Source: Tannerella sp.
Lineage (GTDB): Bacteria > Bacteroidota > Bacteroidia > Bacteroidales > Tannerellaceae
Reading direction: 5' to 3'
Assembly (NCBI GenBank): GCA_031277335.1
Contig: JAITMM010000237.1
Coordinates: 1-64,000, forward strand
Length of the DNA stretch: 64,000 nucleotides
The notes below the pieces were generated by a model. That model saw nothing but the letters and a program-made list of their open reading frames with translations, searched no databases and was not told the DNA's origin. Positions 58,149-64,000 of the stretch are shown here, piece by piece. Within the stretch, counting starts at the first letter, position 1, and each line of letters starts with the position of its first letter. Both the position numbers and the translations under genes were made by a program.

Positions 58149-58859
58149 ATGGATATAATCAATTTCAGGGTGGCGCCTACTGCCGATGCGTTGGAGTTAT
58201 GGGTCGAGGTTCCGGACGGGCCTAATTACGAAGGAATAACGATTGACAAGATTGCTATTCAGGATGACAAGCACTGAACGGTGGGTTATCCGGAACATCC
58301 GCAATTCGAGATGAAGTATAATCCGATGTTTCTTCCACAGGGATCGCCTGCATTACCGACTGATTTCTACAACAATAAAAAGGTTTCCAAGATTTTAACG
58401 TTCAAGGATTTGAAGAAGTTATCCCGCACTGGCAAGTGCCCGGACACCAAGTGTTCGCACAAGTTTACCAATTCGGGCTTGTTTTTCATGTATGTGCATC
58501 AGGTAGATGACGGTACGAATCCATTAACGGAGGCTATTCCCTGTTGCTGCAACAAGGAAACGACTGTTGCCGTGGCTGCCAATCTGTATCCTATCTATAA
58601 TACGGTTGCGAAGTTGATTGACGGATGGAATGCCACATGCAACGATAATAAAAATCAGGACTTGTTGATTGATTTGTATTTGAAGAAACAGATTTTTCTG
58701 GATGCTATCGAAATGGAAGATTATTGTACTGCCATCAAGATTTGGCATTCGTCGCTGTTTAAAGATGTGCGGACGGGAGACTGTCTGAATGGTTGCAATA
58801 ACAGCGGGTATTCGGGCGGGTCTTATGATGTGGGAAGAGGGTGTAGGACTTGCGGTTAG
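58149..58859 (+). CDS. Unknown Cys-rich protein (TGA=Trp)
   Basis: 236 residues. TGA at 58275 is Trp (DKH-W-TVGYPE). Cysteine-rich stretches CPDTKCSHKF, AIPCCCNKE and, at the end, GRGCRTCG. It is placed between structural genes, so a tail-associated role is likely but unproven. Confidence 0.6.
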
Positions 58860-58998
58860 GTATTAGGCGAAAGGCAAGAGGCAAAGTGTGTAGTGTTTAG
58901 AGTTTAATTGATAATTGACAATAAAACTTTAAACCTTGAACTTTGAACATCGAACTTTTAACGACTAAACAACTAAACGAATAAACAATAATTTAGGT

Positions 58999-61593
58999 AT
59001 GGAGAATTTGGGAAAGGCGAATATTATCAATGCGTTGAATCTGTACGATTATCTGGCTTTGTACGGATTTGACAAGTATCATACCAAGGATGACTTGATT
59101 GTCCTTGCGATGATTAATGATTTTTTGTCGAATAACTGCCATTACAATATCCTGGATGATTGTCTATACCGTAAATTGCTTTGTATCGTTGAAAAAATTA
59201 TGAACGGTAATCCTATGATGAAGTATTGCCGTATCTTCTTTACCGAATATAAAAATCTGGACGGTTCTCAAAATATACGCGATTATCAGAAAGTTAAGGA
59301 TGAAACGGGTATTGATTATTCGATACCGGCGTTTAAATACACGATAGATCAAAGTCCCCCAGCCCAAATCCCTTCTCAAGGGGGAGGCGTGGTACTTGAC
59401 GGTTCGCCAACGGGATTTTATCAGGTAGGGAAAAAGATTGTAATTCCTACGGTTGTTCCAATTGCTACGGGTTATACTTTTGATTATTGATTGCGGAATG
59501 ATACGGGATTGCCTGTTTCGGGCAGTTTTGTTATGCCGGAAAATGATGTTACCGTTGAAGCGCAATGGATTGCTAATTCCTATACATTGACGATAGACTT
59601 GAATGGGGGAAGCCCCTCCTCTTCCCCCCAAGGGGGGACTCCTGACGGGGTATATGCTTACGGGACGGTTATTGAATTGATGAATCCCGATCCTGTCCGG
59701 ACTAATTATACGTTTGCGGGTTGGATACGGTTGGATACAAATGAGAATGTTACGGCATCGTTTATCATGCCTGCTTCCGATTTGACGTTGCAGGCGCAAT
59801 GAATTGAGAATCAGAAATATTTATATAAGATAGATTTAAGCGGAGGCACAGGCAGTTCGGGCGGAACGGATCCCGGTAATTACTATGAGGGAACTACCAT
59901 TAGTTTACCTTCGGTTTCTCCTTCCAAGGCGGAGTATAACTTTACCGGTTGGAAGAGAAGTGATACAAATACGGCTGTCAGCGGCAGTTTTGTAATGCCT
60001 GACAATGACGTTACCATTATTGCACAGTGGGAACTGATTCCTAAATATGCTTTCAGCATAGATTTGAATAGCGGTTCGGGTGGTTTGGGCGGTACTGTTC
60101 CGGGAAACTACTATGCGGGAACTGTTATTGATTTGATGACAACAAATCCTTCGCGTACCGGTTATATTTTTGACGGTTGGATACGCTTGGACACGAATCA
60201 GGCTGTAACAGGTTCTTTTGCCATGCCTGCCAATAATATTGTTTTGCAAGCACAATGGGAGTTGGCTCCGGTTACGGTTACGTTTAACGGTAATGGCGGC
60301 GTTTTACAGTCGGGACAGGAACAGGTTACTGTACCTTATGGAACGTTGTGGATAGATGTGGCAAAACCTTCGTATAAGAGACCTCAACTGGCGTCGCAGC
60401 AAGGCGGATTTACGTATATAAAAGACGATGACAGTACACTTGTCAATGATACGGATATTCTTACGGCAGATATTACGGTATATGCTTCATTTACAGTCAT
60501 AGAAATAGGCGTGATTACGCATGACGGAGAGATACTTTCGGCGCAGGGGTGGATCGAGAAGTATGGAGTGAATTTATATTCGATTTACGATTCGGGAAGT
60601 GGAAATTTGCGTGTATTTTTCAAAAATGACGACGACAGTTTAAAAGATCATCTTGTCGAATATATTTATTTTAAGGACGGCGATTTTGCGTTCGGTATTG
60701 CGTGCGATCATCTGGATGACGGTTCGAGCCGAAACATGCTTTCGGGCGGAACCGATTTTTTCAACATGCAGCAAGTATTGACGTCTCCTGACTCGGTACT
60801 GAATGGCAAAGCCTATCAGATTTCAGCGTTTATCAATCAGCAGGGAATAGGGATTGGCGGTTACAATAGCGGTATTTATCCGCGGATGTTGGATCCGATG
60901 ATGACTTTTGCAGATGCACTGCAGTTTACACAGACGGGCGTCAATGAGGCGGCGGTTGAAGCGATTCTAAACAATAAAAACGGGAAACAACTGACGGCGG
61001 AGATTATCGCCGTGGGACAAAGCACGGAACTTACCGGTATGCAGACGTGGGCAATTGATACTCCGGCTTTGCAGAATGAGAAGTTTTATGTGGGCACGCC
61101 TTACGAGTATAGTATCCTGTCTAAAAATCTTCCGCGTTTGTGGGATTTGATAGACATTCTGGATAATTGAGGCAGTACGGCATTTCCAAATCCCAATGTT
61201 CCGGGAGCGTATATACCTTTCGAGGATCCACGCCAGACACCGGAGCCTACATATAAGCAATGGATTCCCTATACGTATTTTGCAGGCTCTTATGCGGTGG
61301 GATTTTATCCCGGTGATGGCAAGGTCTGTAGTCAGGGATTTCAACGGATTGACCGGAATCAAATTATTTGGAGTATGAATAACTTTTACACTACATCCAT
61401 ACCTCTTGTTACCGGATATGTGAGCAATACACAGGGAAACGAGGATTATGCGAATTGCAATCTGATACACATGGATATTTTGAACAATCAGTTATTGGAC
61501 GGCGAAGGAAAGTTTGAACGGAGTAATGGAGGTTTGGGCAGGGCTATTCCGTTGATTGATGTTATGGCTTTGTTTTTGGAACGGGGTTATTAG
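58999..61593 (+). CDS. Tail fibre-like protein with Listeria-Bacteroides repeats (TGA=Trp)
   Basis: 864 residues. Helical N-terminus, then about four Listeria-Bacteroides (Flg_new) repeats of the pattern YTL-DLNGG...GYTF-GW-R-DTN...FVMP--DVT--AQW. The final Trp of the repeats is TGG in three copies (for example IAQWELIPKY) and TGA (59800) in another; likewise the mid-repeat Trp is TGA at 59488 and TGG in others. This is internal proof of TGA=Trp. Two insertions of the palindromic repeat sit in turns. The third TGA is 61168. Confidence 0.8.
59350..59392 (+). repeat. Palindromic repeat variant in tail gene
   Basis: Pattern CCCCC...CCC...CTCAAGGGGG, in frame (SPPAQIPSQGGGV). Confidence 0.6.
59608..59645 (+). 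repeat. Palindromic repeat variant in tail gene
   Basis: CCCCTCCTCTTCCCCC then CAAGGGGGGA, in frame at the turn of a Listeria-Bacteroides repeat. Confidence 0.6.
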
Positions 61594-61720
61594 GAATTAG
61601 GCTATAGGCGAAGGCTTAGGCAATTACGAATTATGAATCAGGAAAAGGCGAAGGCTTAGGCAGAGGCGAACTATGAACAATTAAACAACTAAACGATTAA
61701 ACGATTAAACAGGATAGACT

Positions 61721-64000
61721 ATGGCAAACAATAACATAAGAAAGAGCGTGGGTTGCGATTCGGGAATAACCGGAGGCAATACATATAACGCACGGTATCA
61801 ATATACGCTGGATTTGGATGGCGGAAACTTTGTTCTGGATACGCCGGAGATTGACGGGACTGTTAGCGGGGCTTATCCTGCCGGTCAGACGATTTATATT
61901 CCGTCCGTTAAGCCCGTCAAGGAGGGTTATACCTTCAAACAGTGATGCAGAACGGATACGAATACGGAAGTAACGGATGAGTTCTCGATGCCCGACCATG
62001 ATACTACCGTTATTGCGATATGGGAACCCAACGCGGTCTATGCCTATACGTTGGATTTGGCAGGAGGAACATTCGGGATTCCGGGTTCGGGGTTACAGAT
62101 TCAAGGTTCGCCTTTCGGTACGCCTAACGGGAATTATGAGGAGGGGACTGAAATTGTGCTTCCATTATTCGATCCCGTGAAACAGGGATTTGTCTTTGTT
62201 GAATGATTGCGAAGCGATACGGGACTTGCTGTTACGGATGGTTTTTCCATGCCTGCCAATGACGTTACGGTTACGGCTGTCTATAAGGGTATTTATCAAT
62301 ATACGTTGGATTTGGATGGAGGACACCTCCCACCTGCTTCCTCCCAAGGAGGGGCTGATGGTACGCCAAGTGGGAGTTACGTTGAGGGTGAGACTATTTG
62401 AATGCCTTCTTATATTCCTGAAAAATTAGGTTATAATTTTGTGAAATGGGTTCGGTTGGATATGGATACGGAGGTTATCATCAGTATGGTGATGCCTGCA
62501 AACGATGTTACTGTCAAGGCTGTATGGGAATCGAATCCCTATCAATATGTATTGGATTTCGATGGTGGAAGCCTTCCCAATCCTCCAAGCGGGACTATAG
62601 GAACTCCGAACGGGATGTATTTGCCGGGTACTGTTATTACTTTGCCTGTTGATATTCCCGTGCGAATGGATTATGATTTCAACGGATGGCAGCGAAACGA
62701 TACGAATGTAATTGTTGCAGGCTCTTTCGTGATGCCTGCAAACGATGTTATAGTCAAGGCTTCGTGAACTTATGCTCCCTACTATAACTATACGATTGAC
62801 TTGGGCGGCGGTTCGGGTGTTACGGGTGGTACGCCGGGAGGAAAGTATAAGGCGGGAGATACGATAACCCTTCCAAACGGAACTCCAACAAAACAGGGAT
62901 GTGTCTTTATGTATTGACAGCGTAGCGATACGGCGACGCAAGTTACGGGCAGTTTTGTCATGCCTTCGCACGACGTTACTGTAACTGCTGTTTTTGATTG
63001 CAGTACGTACAGTGTTTCTTTTAACGGGAATGGCGGAAACAATATTCCAGGAACTGTGAGTAATGTTTCGATGGGCAGTACTTTCAATATTCCGACCGTG
63101 ATTCCGACCAAGGATTCATCTACTTTCCTGGGATGGAAAGACAAGAATGGCAGTCCGGTATTTAGCGGGTACAAGAATCCCGGCGATACGTTTACGATGC
63201 CGCAGCGGAATGTTACATTGGACGCTTCATGGGCTACGATATACTGGAAATCTACGGCTATTAATGCTATTGTTCCTTTGATTAATTCGGATACGCTGGA
63301 AATATTGGGTACGAATAACTTGGCGGGAACGGTATATTCAAACCTTGATGGCGGCGGAAAGGGATGGACGGCGGTATCGAACAATTCATGGATTACGATT
63401 ACCAACAATGGTTCCGGAACGATGGACAACAACGGAAATATTGCAGCCGATATATGGAGTTGCGATATAAAACTTGATCCGAATACGACGACTTCTTCCC
63501 GCACGGGATCGGTAACATTTACGCAAAAGGATAGCGGTCTTGTTTTTGTACAGTCGTTTGAACAGGAAGGACAGAACAATCAGGTATTTGTCGTATTCCA
63601 GAGTAAAGACCCCGGTTCCATGTATGACGGATTTGCCATTCATAGCGTTACGGTACCATTAAACGATCCGGGTTCCACGCCAAGTATTTTGCCGGGCGCC
63701 AGTTACAAGGCAACGGTAGATAGCAGTGTTATTACTTCTTCTACTTTTGGTTTTGGACGGATGTGGGAAGTTGCGGTAGGAGGTCAAAACGAGAATGTCC
63801 ATGTATGAATGGGTTATTATATCGGAGGCGCGGCTTATATACCCGCAGTGCAGACACAGACGCTTACGCAGATTGAAGTGATTCCGCCTACGGGATATGG
63901 TTTTATTTATACATTGACAATGCAAAATGTAATGGCTGAAATAGAGTATAACGGAGTTGTCAAGGCGGTCAGTTTCTCCTATTCGACAAACGGACAGTCC
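61721..64000 (+). CDS. Tail fibre-like protein with Listeria-Bacteroides repeats and BACON domain, 3' part beyond window
   Basis: 760 codons to the window edge. Residues about 25-430 contain at least five repeats like those of the previous gene. TGA at 61943, 62204, 62399, 62765, 62915 and 63806 takes the positions where TGG occurs in other copies (IAIWEPN, VKAVWESN, FNGWQRN). The segment about 540-625 (SNNSWITITNNGSG ... RTGSVTFTQ ... SFEQEGQN) has the BACON domain pattern, which in crAss-like phages is found in tail proteins and is thought to bind glycans or mucin. Confidence 0.8.
62325..62364 (+). repeat. Palindromic repeat variant in tail gene
   Basis: CCTCCCACCTGCTTCCTCC then CAAGGAGGGG, in frame (LPPASSQGGAD), also in a repeat turn. 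Confidence 0.6.

Noticed and set aside
25514-64000. Frequent frameshifts or pseudogenes as the explanation for split ORFs
   Set aside because: The breaks are always TGA, never TAA or TAG, the frame is kept on both sides, and Trp fits the motifs.

Overview
The window joins a Bacteroidales-type chromosome (about 1-7690) to a large phage-derived element that runs off the right end. Host assignment rests on the rhamnose genes and rsmG, TAnnTTTG-type -7 boxes, few Shine-Dalgarno sites and a tmRNA tag ending NYALAA. The chromosomal part holds an L-rhamnose operon (MFS transporter, rhaA, rhaB) divergent from an AraC regulator, then a lipoprotein gene, rsmG and a metallo-beta-lactamase-fold hydrolase. 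It ends at a 3' fragment of tRNA-Arg(UCU) at 7694-7740, which looks like the left attachment site of an integrated element.

From 7.9 to 23.4 kb nearly all genes are short, tightly packed and on the minus strand. Recognisable ones are a DUF3150 / VWA-metallopeptidase / MoxR-ATPase set, two tandem retropepsin-like proteases, a superfamily 2 helicase and a TnpB. This block uses the standard genetic code: several genes end in TGA inside ATGA overlaps with the next gene. It also contains a cluster of long hairpins (19.8-20.0 kb). A tmRNA gene (23.45-23.90 kb) and a probable promoter-sRNA-terminator unit (24.08-24.23 kb) lie between the two blocks.

From 24.4 kb to the end everything is on the plus strand and is a crAss-like phage late region: TerL, portal, LamG-like protein, holin, M15 endolysin, two ring-type proteins, a 2048-aa virion polyprotein, scaffold-like protein, major capsid protein, and tail proteins with Listeria-Bacteroides repeats and a BACON domain. 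I count 48 in-frame TGA codons in these genes, at positions where family motifs or internal repeats call for Trp, and no gene here ends in TGA. A tRNA with anticodon UCA at 26804-26876 supplies the decoder. TerL carries two inteins, one with class 3 hallmarks in its P-loop. The capsid gene is split by a td-like group I intron with a GIY-YIG endonuclease that itself uses TGA as Trp.

Together the features suggest a temporal code switch: a standard-code early block, then an opal-suppressor tRNA and a TGA=Trp late block, in a phage that seems to be integrated in a tRNA gene. The weak points are that no integrase and no right attachment site lie inside the window, and the tmRNA could be a host gene. 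A two-element or chimeric origin therefore cannot be excluded from this sequence alone.
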